DNA of 64,000 nt from Hahella sp. HNIBRBA332 (GTDB lineage: Bacteria > Pseudomonadota > Gammaproteobacteria > Pseudomonadales > Oleiphilaceae). How positions within the stretch are numbered: the stretch's first letter is position 1; the number at the start of each line of letters is the position of its first letter. The notes below the pieces were generated by a model that saw nothing but the letters and a program-made list of their open reading frames with translations, made no database searches and was not told the origin of the DNA. Both the position numbers and the translations under genes were made by a program. Location of the stretch: positions 6,718,501 through 6,782,500 of the forward strand of contig NZ_CP132203.1 of the NCBI RefSeq assembly GCF_030719035.1, read 5' to 3'. Below are positions 17,129 to 26,383 of the stretch, piece after piece.

Positions 17129-17932
17129 TTACGATTCCCAAAGCTGCTCGCAGAGTGCCGGCGGGCTGCCGACAACCACCAGCGCGCATCCCTGAAACCG
17201 GTCTGCTATCGCCACCAGAGGCGTATTGGCGATAGCGCCGAGTTCCCGGCTGAGCCGCCGTGATAGCGTCCAGGACAGTGCGCCGGCGTCGCCCGGCGGA
17301 TGCAGCTCTACGTCAGCGAACCAGCCAAAAATGCTGCGTCCGTAGCATTTCAGCAGCGCCTCCTTGAACGCCCACGCCATGGTGGCGGAAGCGTCGCGTT
17401 CGTTGCGCCCACGACGTAACAGCCAGCGCCGTTCCTCCGGGGTGAAAGCCATTTCCCAGACTGAGCCGTAGAAGGCGCGAATGGGTTCAATATCGACGCC
17501 GACGGGGCAGCGTCCCGCCGCCGCCACCGCCCAGTCGCCAGAGTGGCTGATGCTGACGTAGCCTTCCATGTTGGCTTCCGGACGGCCTTGATGGGGATCA
17601 TTTTTGCAATTACTGATAATGATGTCCCGTAAGGCGCGCTGCGGCGTCGCCAACTCTGCTTGCAGATGCTGTAGCGCCTGCTTCCCGGCCAGTCTTCCCG
17701 CGCCCCATTCCAACTTGCGTTTGGCGAAACGAATCTGGCGCAGGTGGCGTCGTTCGCGCAGATCGAACACCCGGCGCAGGTCCGCTTCCGTCTCAAAATG
17801 GCTGCGCCAGCGGCTCACCGACACCGCGTGCAGACGCCAGGGACCGACCATCAGCGAGCGGTTCCAGTCTGAAGCCGGTAATTTCCCTGAATGCAGGCGA
17901 GGAGGGGACGCAGCAGGCTCAGCCTGCGGCAT
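17129..17932 (-). CDS. pigL (hapL): PigL/HapL, 4'-phosphopantetheinyl transferase
   Basis: A Sfp-type phosphopantetheinyl transferase shown by VGVDIEPI and by WAFKEALLKCYGR, the two metal/CoA-binding signatures of this family. It should convert apo-PigG and the two carrier domains of PigH to their holo forms. The open frame reaches 18037, but that would bury the start deep in pigK. ATG at 17932 overlaps the end of pigK by 14 bp and gives 267 residues; ATG 17851 is another possibility, because neither has a strong ribosome-binding site. Tight overlap implies translational coupling to pigK. Confidence 0.88.
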   Translation of the reverse strand: MPQAEPAASPPRLHSGKLPASDWNRSLMVGPWRLHAVSVSRWRSHFETEADLRRVFDLRERRHLRQIRFAKRKLEWGAGRLAGKQALQHLQAELATPQRALRDIIISNCKNDPHQGRPEANMEGYVSISHSGDWAVAAAGRCPVGVDIEPIRAFYGSVWEMAFTPEERRWLLRRGRNERDASATMAWAFKEALLKCYGRSIFGWFADVELHPPGDAGALSWTLSRRLSRELGAIANTPLVAIADRFQGCALVVVGSPPALCEQLWES

Positions 17933-18236
17933 AGCCCGAGCCCAACTGCTCGCCCGCCAGCTCTTCCACCACTTCCGCCATGCGCGAAAAGGCCTGCACC
18001 AGTCCGGCGAAGGTGGCGGTGGCCATATCGGCGTCAAAGGCGGCGCGATCGGTTATTTTTATCACCTCCAGGTAGTGGTAGGGCGCAGCCGGGTCCAGAG
18101 ACGCGCGATGCACGTCAAACCGCACGACGCTGTGCAGGTCGGGACAGGTAGCGTAATCAACGTTTTGCACCCAGGTCTCAAAGACATCAGCTTTAGCGAC
18201 ATCGAGCAGGCGAATTTTGTGAATGATGGTTTCCAT
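17919..18236 (-). CDS. pigK (hapK): HapK/PigK, RedY-like small protein
   Basis: This 105-residue soluble protein has the pattern of a small dimeric alpha/beta-barrel: HKIRLLD and YHYLEVIKITD strands and a long C-terminal helix. It belongs to the RedY-like HapK family, which was named from Hahella chejuensis. In Serratia, PigK is needed for normal prodigiosin production but has no assigned reaction; roles as a chaperone or in MBC assembly have been suggested. It lies 14 bp after pigJ and overlaps pigL. Confidence 0.88.
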   Translation of the reverse strand: METIIHKIRLLDVAKADVFETWVQNVDYATCPDLHSVVRFDVHRASLDPAAPYHYLEVIKITDRAAFDADMATATFAGLVQAFSRMAEVVEELAGEQLGSGYAAG

Positions 18237-18250
18237 TTCGTTCCCTTTCC

Positions 18251-21079
18251 TTAACTTGCAGTGTATTGAGAGTCGTCCGGCGCCGCATGGGTATCGGTTA
18301 CGGACTTTAAGAGCAGATGATAATTAACGCCGCCGGTGCCGAATGAACTGACGGCGGCGTAGCGGGCGTCTTCGCCCAATGGCCAGGGCTGCAGGGCGGT
18401 AACAGGCTCCGTGGGAATCTCCGCCAGGGGCAGCTCAGGATTCATCTCCCGTCTTAACAGTGTGGCGGGGATATCACCGTAACGGATCGCCAGCAGGGTT
18501 TTCAATAGGCCGGCTGATCCTGCTGCGGCGAAGGTATGTCCGATATTGGATTTGACCGAGCCGACCTTGAGCGGGCCGCTCCGATCCGGTGTCTGGTATA
18601 CCTCGTTTAATGCGCTTAGTTCTGCGATATCTCCCAGCCGCGTGCCCGTGCCATGGGTTTCCACATACTGCACGCGAGCGGGAGAGTAACCGGCCTGAAC
18701 GAAGGCTTTACGCATGGCCAGCGCCTGTCCCTGTGGGTCCGGCGCTGTCATGGAGCGGGCGTCGCAGGAGGCGCCGACGCCGGTGATGGCGGCGTAAATA
18801 GTATCGCCATCCCGCAAGGCGTCACTCAGACGCTTGAGTACGAACATGCCGGCGCCGTCCCCTGGTGAAAACCCGTCGGCGTCTACCGCGAAAGGCGCGA
18901 TTTTGTGTTGCGACAGCATCATTTGCGCGGAGCACAGTGTCAGATCGCGAATGTTCACCGGCAGCTCCACGCCTCCCGCCAGCACCAGGTCGTAGCGATG
19001 ACTGCGCAGCGCCAGCACGGCGTTATGCAGCGCCGCCAGGGAAGAGGCGCAGGCCGCTTCAACGGCGGCGGGGGCGGCGTTAAGCTGAAAGCAATTGGAG
19101 ATCAGCGCTGCGATGCCGCTGGCGGAAAAGCTGTCGAACGTGAAGTGATCGACCTCCTCGGGGGAGAGTCGCTGTCTTGCGGAGGCGTCCTGAAAGTACG
19201 CCGCCAATGGCGAGCCAGCGAACAGCGCCTGCAACTGGGGATAATGCAGCGCCGCTGAGAGCGCGCGTTCCTGTCCCAGACTCAGGTTGCTGGCGATAAA
19301 CACCGCTGCGGCGCCCTGGCGCTGACGTTTGCGTGACAGACCGTAGTCGGCCAGTGCTTCTGCGGCGCTTTGCAGCCCCAGCTTCTGCGCACGGTCCATG
19401 CCGGCGGCGCGGCGTGGAAAAATCTTGTAAGGGGATAAGTCGAACTCGTTTTGCGCCAGCGCCGCGCCATATTGCGCGTAACAGCTCAACGGTCGCGATG
19501 CGTCCGCGCTGAAGAAGGCGCGACGGGGCAGTACTGTTTCCGGCAATGGTTGAATGCCATCCGCGCTATCCCACAGACCTGCGCGTATGGCCGAAATGTC
19601 CCGCCAGGGGCCGAAAGAGCCGCCTACGCCCACAATGGCGATGGGCTCTTGCGATGGGGGAATAGTTTCTATGTCTGCTGGGATCGCGTCCGGGCTGGAC
19701 AGCACTATATGCCAGCTGACGCCGCTCAGTCCGCCGCCGCACACGCCTGCGATAAACTCGCCCGTTTGCGGCCAGGACTCGCTGCGTCCGACGCCGTAAT
19801 CGATGTTCTGGCGTAGTAATAACTCCTGGCCGTCCGTTTGCGGCATGCCGGGCAGGCGACCGTGGTGCAGCGCCAGGCTGGCGGCGGCGATGGCGCTGAG
19901 TCCGGCGTTGGCGAAAGCGTACCCCAGGTTGGCGACGCAGGAACGCAGACGCAGAGAGACTTTATCGTCATGGCGCAAATCCGCCAGCGCGGTCAACAGC
20001 GCTTTGCTCTCTTCCGCATGACCGGGCAATGCGCACTCAATGTAGCCCTGTCTGGCGGGATCGAGATTGGCCTGACGGCAGGCTTCCGCAGCGGCCTGAT
20101 ACTTCAACGCGGCATCACCGCCGTAGCGATAGCCGGAGGGAGAGTCCCGGCGGGCGCTGGCGGCGCCGCGAATGACACTGTAGATGCGATCGCCGTCCCG
20201 ACGCGCATCGCTGAGCTTCTTCAATAATAAGGCCGTGGCGCCTTCCGCCAGCGGCGCCCCGGGAGAGTTGGCGGTGAACGGCGCGCCGGAAGCGAAGCCT
20301 TTTTTCTCCAGGGCGAGGGCCGGCAGCAGGCTATCATAGCGCTGTCCGGCGATGACCAGCGCCGCTTTGGTTTGGCCTCCTGACAGCGCCAATAAGGCAG
20401 CCTCCAAGACGACATAACTGGTGGCGTCGGCGGACTCTAGCGCCTGGGCGCGGCCGCGAAAGCCGAAATGCGAGGCGATGCGGGCGGGTATGCTGCTCGC
20501 CATTTCGCCGACGCGGTCATGAGAGGACAAGCCGAAGTGCTCGCGCAGACGTTCGCGGATCGCGTCCAGGTCGGCTTCGCCATCGCCTGGCCGTTGCTCC
20601 GCCGCTTCGTAGGCGAGCCGTACGCCTTCCACTTTCAAGGCATTGTTAAGCGCGCTGTCGAAGCAAAAACAGGCGCCGCTGTACACGTCCGTGTCGTCCA
20701 GTGGCGGGCGTTTGTCCGGATAGCCAGCGTCACGCAGACATTGCTCCGCCGCGCGCAGCTGTAACAACATCATCTGGGAAACGGATTTGCGGTAGGCGGG
20801 AGGAATGCGAAAGCGTTTGAAATCACTCTCCGCCTCCTCAAAAAACGAGCCGCGCCAAGCGTCCAGATGCGCCCTGGCCGCTGCTCCTGTTTGCGGTATC
20901 CGGTGTGTCGGCATGGCGCGCAGGGGCGCGCGCCCGCCCTGCTCAAGCAGCCGCCAAAAGGAATCTGTATCCTGGGCGGAAGGCGTGATGCAGGCGATAC
21001 CGACGATGGCGACAGGCTCCCGCAGGGTTTGGTCATGAGAGCCGGGGGATGTGGAAGTAAATAAGCTGGCGTCAGTCAT
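18251..21079 (-). CDS. pigJ (hapJ): PigJ/HapJ, tandem ketosynthase (inactive KS then active KS)
   Basis: The start chosen is ATG 21079, one base after the pigI stop; the longer frame begins at a TTG. The 942-residue protein has two ketosynthase domains. The second (~480-920) is complete: C677 in ACASSL, H809 in THGTGT and H848 in NIGH. The first (~20-440) has lost all three: D218 stands at the cysteine position, the HGTGT block is replaced by an ALPGH segment, and the last His is Tyr (NLGYAF). The first domain thus resembles a chain-length-factor partner in cis. In prodigiosin synthesis PigJ condenses pyrrolyl-S-PCP with a malonyl unit on PigH to give the pyrrolyl-beta-ketothioester. Confidence 0.93.
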   Translation of the reverse strand: MTDASLFTSTSPGSHDQTLREPVAIVGIACITPSAQDTDSFWRLLEQGGRAPLRAMPTHRIPQTGAAARAHLDAWRGSFFEEAESDFKRFRIPPAYRKSVSQMMLLQLRAAEQCLRDAGYPDKRPPLDDTDVYSGACFCFDSALNNALKVEGVRLAYEAAEQRPGDGEADLDAIRERLREHFGLSSHDRVGEMASSIPARIASHFGFRGRAQALESADATSYVVLEAALLALSGGQTKAALVIAGQRYDSLLPALALEKKGFASGAPFTANSPGAPLAEGATALLLKKLSDARRDGDRIYSVIRGAASARRDSPSGYRYGGDAALKYQAAAEACRQANLDPARQGYIECALPGHAEESKALLTALADLRHDDKVSLRLRSCVANLGYAFANAGLSAIAAASLALHHGRLPGMPQTDGQELLLRQNIDYGVGRSESWPQTGEFIAGVCGGGLSGVSWHIVLSSPDAIPADIETIPPSQEPIAIVGVGGSFGPWRDISAIRAGLWDSADGIQPLPETVLPRRAFFSADASRPLSCYAQYGAALAQNEFDLSPYKIFPRRAAGMDRAQKLGLQSAAEALADYGLSRKRQRQGAAAVFIASNLSLGQERALSAALHYPQLQALFAGSPLAAYFQDASARQRLSPEEVDHFTFDSFSASGIAALISNCFQLNAAPAAVEAACASSLAALHNAVLALRSHRYDLVLAGGVELPVNIRDLTLCSAQMMLSQHKIAPFAVDADGFSPGDGAGMFVLKRLSDALRDGDTIYAAITGVGASCDARSMTAPDPQGQALAMRKAFVQAGYSPARVQYVETHGTGTRLGDIAELSALNEVYQTPDRSGPLKVGSVKSNIGHTFAAAGSAGLLKTLLAIRYGDIPATLLRREMNPELPLAEIPTEPVTALQPWPLGEDARYAAVSSFGTGGVNYHLLLKSVTDTHAAPDDSQYTAS

Positions 21080-21080
21080 A

Positions 21081-22703
21081 TCAGGCAACCGGGTCTGTGT
21101 GAATCCGCGGCGCAACGCTTGGCTTGATCGCCAACTCTTTTAACGCCAGATAATCAATTTTGCCGTTGCGGCTTTTCGGCAGCTCGTCCAGTCTGCGCAC
21201 CAGCTTGGGAATCATGTAGCGGGGCAGCCGCGTCTGGCAGTATTGCTTGATGGCGAGCACACTGGGCGCAGAGATCGGGTCAACCGCGCTGAAGTAAGCG
21301 ATGAGGTTTTGCGCCTGCTCGGTGATTTCCGCCACCACGGCGATTTCCCGGATGCCCGGCATGGTCGACAACGCAGCTTCGATCTCTCCCAACTCCACCC
21401 GGTAGCCGTTGATTTTCAGCATGCGATCCTTGCGTCCGTGGTAGTACAGGTAGCCGTTTTCGTAGCCCACCAGATCGCCGGTCGCGTGGCGTCCTTGCTG
21501 ATGGTTGTCGTAATTGGCGGGGTCGATGCGGTTACGATAGCCCGGTGTGACGCAGGAGCCTTCGATGATCAGCTCGCCGATTGCGCCGGGAGCGGTGACC
21601 GGCGCGCCCTGGTCGTCCAGTACTATGGCGGTTTGCCCGGGCAGCGGGGCGCCGATATATACCGGCTTGTCACGTTGCAGGTCTTCCGCCGTCACTTGAT
21701 AGTAAAGGCAGACATTGGTCTCGGTCGGACCATAGAAGTTGTAGAGCGCGCAACCCGCGGGCAGACGCTGGCTTAACTCCCGTAAGGGGCGAATCGGGAA
21801 GACTTCGCCAGCGAAAATCAGGTAGCGTAGCGAGGCGGCGATGTCGGTATCCAATGCGCCTGCGTTCACCATCAGGGACAGGATGGAAGGAACGCTGTAC
21901 CACACGCTGATCCCATAGCGATGGATGCCTTCCGCCAGCGCGGCGACATCTCGCTGTTCATCCTCGGCGATAACCCAGACCCCCGCGCCCGCCGCCGCGG
22001 CGGCGAACAGATCGAAGGTGCTGAGATCGAAATGGAACCCGGCGTGATTGGAAAAGACATCTTGCTCGCTCAAGGAAAGCTCTTGCAGCGCCCAGCCAAT
22101 AAAGGCGTGCAGGTTGCCGTAGCTGATTTGCACGCCCTTGGGCATGCCGGTGGAGCCGGAGGTGAATAGAATCGCCGCCAGATCCTGTGAGCCAGGATGA
22201 TACGGCGTCTGCTCCGGTGGTTCGAAGGCGTCCGCCGAGACCCGTGACGCAACGGCGAAACGACCGGGCGCCGCCGCATCGGGAACTTTGTGGAAGTCGG
22301 TGACCAGCGCCAGCCGTAATGACGCACAAGTCGTATCGCCCAGTTGTTCAAAACGGGCGCTGTCGGTAACCAGAATGGCGGGCTCCGCGCCGGCGAGAAT
22401 TTTTTTCGCCCGCTCCACCGGCTGCATGCCGTCCATGGGAACATATACGCCGCCGCACTCCATGGCGGCGTAGAGGGCGACAACATAATCGATCTGCTTG
22501 GGCAGCCAGATGGCCACGCGATCCCCTGGCTGCAACCCGGCATAGCGGAAATAGCCGGCCCAGCGACGCACTCTGGCGTAGAATTGCTCGTAGCTTATTT
22601 CCTCCGGGCCGACAAACGCCGGTCGCAGGGGAAATTTGGCGGCGGAGCGTCGTAAATAGTCGATGACAGGAACAAATCCGCTTTCCGTTTCTTGTGCTTT
22701 CAT
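21081..22703 (-). CDS. pigI (hapI): PigI/HapI, L-prolyl-AMP ligase
   Basis: This 540-residue member of the ANL adenylation family starts at 22703 with GGAGGAGA eight bases upstream; an ATG 24 bases earlier lacks such a site. Motifs are LFTSGSTGMPKG (phosphate-binding loop), NFYGPTE, ATGDLV, KDRMLKINGYRVELGEIE (hinge), and SRNGKIDY with the A10 lysine. It activates L-proline with ATP and loads it on the carrier protein PigG, the first step of the MBC branch. The same enzyme type starts pyrrole formation in undecylprodigiosin, pyoluteorin and coumermycin pathways. Confidence 0.93.
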   Translation of the reverse strand: MKAQETESGFVPVIDYLRRSAAKFPLRPAFVGPEEISYEQFYARVRRWAGYFRYAGLQPGDRVAIWLPKQIDYVVALYAAMECGGVYVPMDGMQPVERAKKILAGAEPAILVTDSARFEQLGDTTCASLRLALVTDFHKVPDAAAPGRFAVASRVSADAFEPPEQTPYHPGSQDLAAILFTSGSTGMPKGVQISYGNLHAFIGWALQELSLSEQDVFSNHAGFHFDLSTFDLFAAAAAGAGVWVIAEDEQRDVAALAEGIHRYGISVWYSVPSILSLMVNAGALDTDIAASLRYLIFAGEVFPIRPLRELSQRLPAGCALYNFYGPTETNVCLYYQVTAEDLQRDKPVYIGAPLPGQTAIVLDDQGAPVTAPGAIGELIIEGSCVTPGYRNRIDPANYDNHQQGRHATGDLVGYENGYLYYHGRKDRMLKINGYRVELGEIEAALSTMPGIREIAVVAEITEQAQNLIAYFSAVDPISAPSVLAIKQYCQTRLPRYMIPKLVRRLDELPKSRNGKIDYLALKELAIKPSVAPRIHTDPVA

Positions 22704-22744
22704 GCCTGCTCTCCTCCAATCCTGCATTAAGCTGGCGCAGTGAC

Positions 22745-22783
22745 ATCATCCCGGATGGCTGACGTTACGCCATCCGGGATGAT
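22745..22783 (-). other. 14-bp perfect hairpin between pigH and pigI
   Basis: ATCATCCCGGATGG (22745-22758) is complementary to 22770-22783 over an 11-base loop. It fills most of the 84-bp gap between pigH and pigI. No T run follows on the minus strand, so it is more likely an mRNA processing or stabilising element, or a partial terminator, than a full stop to transcription. Confidence 0.6.
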
Positions 22784-22787
22784 CGGA

Positions 22788-25004
22788 TCACAGCGTGACG
22801 GGAATATTCACTTCTTTCGCCGCGTCGATGATGATCTGCGCCGCCAGATCCAGGTCTTCCTCAGTGTGTTCGCTGGTGACGCTGATGCGCAGGCGCGCGT
22901 CGCCCACCGCCACGCCAGGAAACACCACGGTCTGGCAGTACATGCCGCGGGCGCGGACGGCGCGGCCGAGTTCCAGGGTTTTGCGGTCGTCGCCCACCAC
23001 CACTGGAATAATGGCGCTATTGGAATGCTCCAGATCGAACCCGGCGCCCAGCAGATGACCGCGCAGACGATGGATGTTGCTCCAGAGTTTGCTCAACCGC
23101 TGCGGCTCGCGCTCCATCACGTCGATAGAGGCGATCACGCCCGCCGCGACGGCGGCGGGTATGGTGGCGGCGAACACGTAAGAGTTGGAATAGAAGCGCA
23201 GGTACTCCACCACGTCCTCATCCGCGCACACGAAACCGCCGACGCCGGCCAGCGCCTTGCTCATGGTGCCTAGCTCCAGATCGGCCATGCCCTTCATGTT
23301 GAAGTGTTCGGTGGTGCCGGAGCCGGTTTTGCCGAGAACGCCGGTGGAGTGGGCGTCGTCCACCAATACGCGGGCGCCGTATTGCTGCGCTAATTCAACC
23401 AGGCGCGGCAGATCGACGATATCGCCATGCATGGAAAACACGCCATCCGTGACGATCAGCTTGCCGCCGTCGTGGTCGGCGTATTTTTTCAAGGTGGTCT
23501 CCAGACTGTCCATGCTGTGCTGGTAGATCTTGCGTGAGGCGCCGGAGAGTTTGCAGCCGTCCTGAATGCTCATGTGGTTGATGGAGTCGGTGAACACCAG
23601 ATCGTTGCGCCCGGCCAGCGCGGAAATACAGCCTAGGTTGGCGGAATAGCCGGATGGATACACGATGCAGGCTTCGCGTCCCTTCAGTTTGGCCAGACGA
23701 CGCTCCAGCTCCTTGTGCAAGACATTGCTGCCGCCGATCAGGCGGCAACCGGTGTTGGTGGCGCCGTAGCGGCGGGCGCCTTCGGCGATGGCTTCGATGA
23801 CTTCCGGATGGTTGGCCAGTCCAAGGTAATTGTTGGAGGCGAACATCAGAAACTCCCTGCGCCGTCCGGTGACTTCGTCATAGATCACCGCGCGGTTACG
23901 GCACTGGGATTCCAAAGGCATGCCGTACCAGTACAGCTGCGCCTGCTGCTTCGCCACGTAGAATTTGCGGAACTCCCGGGTCTTATGAAACAGATCGCGA
24001 TCCGGCAGATTGACGAAATCCTTCATGGTGCGGGGATCGTTTTCCGCCGCCGCGTTGGCGCTGTAGTTCGCCTCCAGATGTTCCGCACCCAGGGCTTCCA
24101 CTTGATGCGGACGACTGGCTCTGATGTATTGCAGCAGTTTCTCAGGCGTATCGCAGTCCGCCAGACTCAGGTGAGCGGGCATGCCATGCTCGCTGCGCAG
24201 GCGGTCGTGCAGGGCGGAAATGTCCTTCTGGCCGAAGCCGCTGGCGAGGAAGCTTAGCTTGAATTGATCCGCGAGCTCCGTCGCTGCGTCGCTGGGCTCC
24301 TTCACGTCGTCCTGATTGAGACGGTCGATGAAATCCGTCCACATGCCGCCGCTTGCGCGGCTTTCCGTTGGATGTTCAGGCGCAGGTTGAGACTCAGGCG
24401 CCGCGCCCACTTCTTTGGCGGGGCGGGCCAGGGCGTCGTCGGCGCCGATTTCGCGCAGGTAGGCGATGACTTGCGCGATGGTGCTCAGTCCGGCGGGAAA
24501 CCCGGTTTTCTCCATGCGCATGAGCTTGGCGATCTCCGCCAGCACGGCAGCCTGAGTTACAGAGTCGACGCCCAGGTCGCCCTCCAGGTCCGCTTGCAGG
24601 TCCAGCTCGCTACGACGGTAGCCAGTGTGCGCCTGATAGACGTCGAGCACATTCGCGCTCAATGCGTCGTCCTGTGCGTCAGCGCGGCGGGCCGGCGCCG
24701 TTTGCTGCGCCACTGTGGCGACGCTGAGACCTTCTTTCTGCAGGCGTTGACCGATATGGCGCAGCAGTTGCCCGACGTTGTCCAGGCCCGCTTGCACGGC
24801 TTTATTCTGTAGCCCCAGCGTCTGGTAAATTTCCGCCTGCACGGAGGCCAGAGTGATGGAATCGACGCCCAGGTCGCCCTCGAAATCCGCGTCGTCGTCA
24901 AAGTCTTCCTGCGCGTATTCCGTGTGACGTTGCAAGGCGCTCAGCACCAGTTCCCGCAAAGACTCTTCCGCCTGTTGCGTATCGGCAAATACTTGTTCTG
25001 TCAT
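22788..25004 (-). CDS. pigH (hapH): PigH/HapH, di-ACP plus alpha-oxoamine synthase
   Basis: This 738-residue protein has two acyl-carrier domains with phosphopantetheine serines S49 (GVDSIT) and S148 (GVDSVT). A PLP-dependent alpha-oxoamine synthase domain of the KBL/SPT/AOS type follows (~310-730), with catalytic lysine K583 in GTMSKALAGVGG and a DDAHSTGVLG motif. The carriers hold the malonyl and then pyrrolyl-beta-ketoacyl unit. The C-terminal part adds serine with loss of CO2 to build the second pyrrole ring (4-hydroxy-2,2'-bipyrrole-5-methanol). It lies 30 bp after pigG. Confidence 0.94.
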   Translation of the reverse strand: MTEQVFADTQQAEESLRELVLSALQRHTEYAQEDFDDDADFEGDLGVDSITLASVQAEIYQTLGLQNKAVQAGLDNVGQLLRHIGQRLQKEGLSVATVAQQTAPARRADAQDDALSANVLDVYQAHTGYRRSELDLQADLEGDLGVDSVTQAAVLAEIAKLMRMEKTGFPAGLSTIAQVIAYLREIGADDALARPAKEVGAAPESQPAPEHPTESRASGGMWTDFIDRLNQDDVKEPSDAATELADQFKLSFLASGFGQKDISALHDRLRSEHGMPAHLSLADCDTPEKLLQYIRASRPHQVEALGAEHLEANYSANAAAENDPRTMKDFVNLPDRDLFHKTREFRKFYVAKQQAQLYWYGMPLESQCRNRAVIYDEVTGRRREFLMFASNNYLGLANHPEVIEAIAEGARRYGATNTGCRLIGGSNVLHKELERRLAKLKGREACIVYPSGYSANLGCISALAGRNDLVFTDSINHMSIQDGCKLSGASRKIYQHSMDSLETTLKKYADHDGGKLIVTDGVFSMHGDIVDLPRLVELAQQYGARVLVDDAHSTGVLGKTGSGTTEHFNMKGMADLELGTMSKALAGVGGFVCADEDVVEYLRFYSNSYVFAATIPAAVAAGVIASIDVMEREPQRLSKLWSNIHRLRGHLLGAGFDLEHSNSAIIPVVVGDDRKTLELGRAVRARGMYCQTVVFPGVAVGDARLRISVTSEHTEEDLDLAAQIIIDAAKEVNIPVTL

Positions 25005-25034
25005 GGTGTTACCTCATTCCTTGAATATTCGGGG

Positions 25035-25277
25035 CTAGTGTTGTTGCAGGCGCGTGACCAGCTCCACCATCCTGCGCACGGAGGCGAAGTTGCCGGGGGT
25101 AACCTGATTGAGGGGGATCGATGCGCCGGTTTCGCGTCGCAGTAAATCCACCAGATCGAACAGGGAGCCGGAATCGATGATGTTGAGCTCCAGAATTGGG
25201 GTGTCTGCGTTGAATCCCTGATCGTCCGAGCCCAGATAATTCTCGGAAATGTAGGTTAATAATGTGTTCTCTAGCAT
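25035..25277 (-). CDS. pigG (hapG): PigG/HapG, peptidyl carrier protein
   Basis: An 80-residue stand-alone carrier protein with the phosphopantetheine attachment serine S36 in NIIDSGSLFDL. It carries proline after PigI; PigA oxidises it to pyrrole while tethered. Size and acidity fit a discrete carrier protein. Holo-form production depends on a transferase such as PigL. Confidence 0.92.
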   Translation of the reverse strand: MLENTLLTYISENYLGSDDQGFNADTPILELNIIDSGSLFDLVDLLRRETGASIPLNQVTPGNFASVRRMVELVTRLQQH

Positions 25278-25329
25278 TGTGCATCTTCCTTTTTGAGGGG
25301 GGACTGGAAGACGGGCCGAAGCCCGTTTG

Positions 25330-26349
25330 TCAGGCCTTTTCTCCGACGAATAACGTGCGCGGTCCGTTGATGCGCAGCACTCTCACGTTGCTGAATCCGG
25401 CTTCTTCAAAGCGCTGCATGTACTGCTGCGCCGTGGACTCCACGCCGCCATCCGTAGACACCAGCATGTTGATGGAGAGCAGGGAGGTGAACAGAGGGCC
25501 GCTTTCGTCCTCGTCCAGGGGCGTTTCGCTGGCCATGAAGACGCCGCCTGTGGGCAGGGCTTCGTAAATGTTGCGCAGGATCTGCAACTGGGTGTCCGGC
25601 GCGTAGTCGTGCAGCATCCAACCCAGGTGAACCAGGTCGTACTCCTGTTGCGGAATCGTGCCGGCGATCACGTTGCCTTCAACCACCTTAATGCGATCAG
25701 CGAATTCGCCGGACATGATCTTGTCGCGCACGTAGCAGGCCGCCTTGGGTAATTCGCAGATGGCGATCTCCAGGTGCGGGCAGGCTTCCGCCACGGCGAC
25801 CGGCAAGCTGCCGACGCCGCTGCCGATGTCCAGGAAGCGGCTGTAGGCGGAAAAGTCCACGCCTTCCACCATGCCATCAATAAAGGGCTTGGCGAAAATG
25901 CCCAGGAATTCCTGGAAGTCCGTTACGTCGGAAGGGTTCTGATACAGGATATCGAACCAGCTGCGTTTGTCGCCGAACACCGCCTCCCGTTGATCTTTGT
26001 CGTCGCGCACTGCCTGGGCGGTGTTGGACCACAACGGATACAGGAACGCGTCGATGTGGCGGCCCAGCCAGCCCAGCCACTGCGGCGACTGGCTGACCAG
26101 ATAAGGCGCGGCGCCCGGCGCCAGGGAATAGGCGTCCGCCTCGCGCTGCAACAATCCCATGGCCTGCAGGGCGATCAGCATGCGCTTGCCGGATTCCGCC
26201 GGCACATTGGCGCGGGCGCAAATGTCCTCCAGCGAGGCGGGGCCTTCCGCCATGGCGTCGAACAACCCCAGGTCGAAGGCGGCGGTCAGGGTCTTGGTTT
26301 TGAAGAAGCCCATCATCAGGTCGACAATTTGATCTTTGCTAATTTCCAT
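25330..26349 (-). CDS. pigF (hapF): PigF/HapF, SAM-dependent O-methyltransferase
   Basis: This 339-residue protein has an N-terminal winged-helix dimerisation domain (~1-100) and a Rossmann-type methyltransferase domain with the SAM glycine-rich loop FLDIGSGVGSLP (~residue 172). A HLGWMLHDY segment follows, where this small-molecule O-methyltransferase class keeps its catalytic His. It methylates the hydroxyl of HBC to give MBC. The start at 26349 is preceded by GGAGAG, and it lies 34 bp after pigE. Confidence 0.92.
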   Translation of the reverse strand: MEISKDQIVDLMMGFFKTKTLTAAFDLGLFDAMAEGPASLEDICARANVPAESGKRMLIALQAMGLLQREADAYSLAPGAAPYLVSQSPQWLGWLGRHIDAFLYPLWSNTAQAVRDDKDQREAVFGDKRSWFDILYQNPSDVTDFQEFLGIFAKPFIDGMVEGVDFSAYSRFLDIGSGVGSLPVAVAEACPHLEIAICELPKAACYVRDKIMSGEFADRIKVVEGNVIAGTIPQQEYDLVHLGWMLHDYAPDTQLQILRNIYEALPTGGVFMASETPLDEDESGPLFTSLLSINMLVSTDGGVESTAQQYMQRFEEAGFSNVRVLRINGPRTLFVGEKA

Positions 26350-26383
26350 CGCTATCTCTCCATGCGTTAAAAAACGGCGTTGT

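Noticed and set aside
17933..18037. Upstream extension of pigL
   Set aside because: It would overlap pigK by more than 100 bp and is Trp/Pro/Arg-rich in an antisense-like manner.
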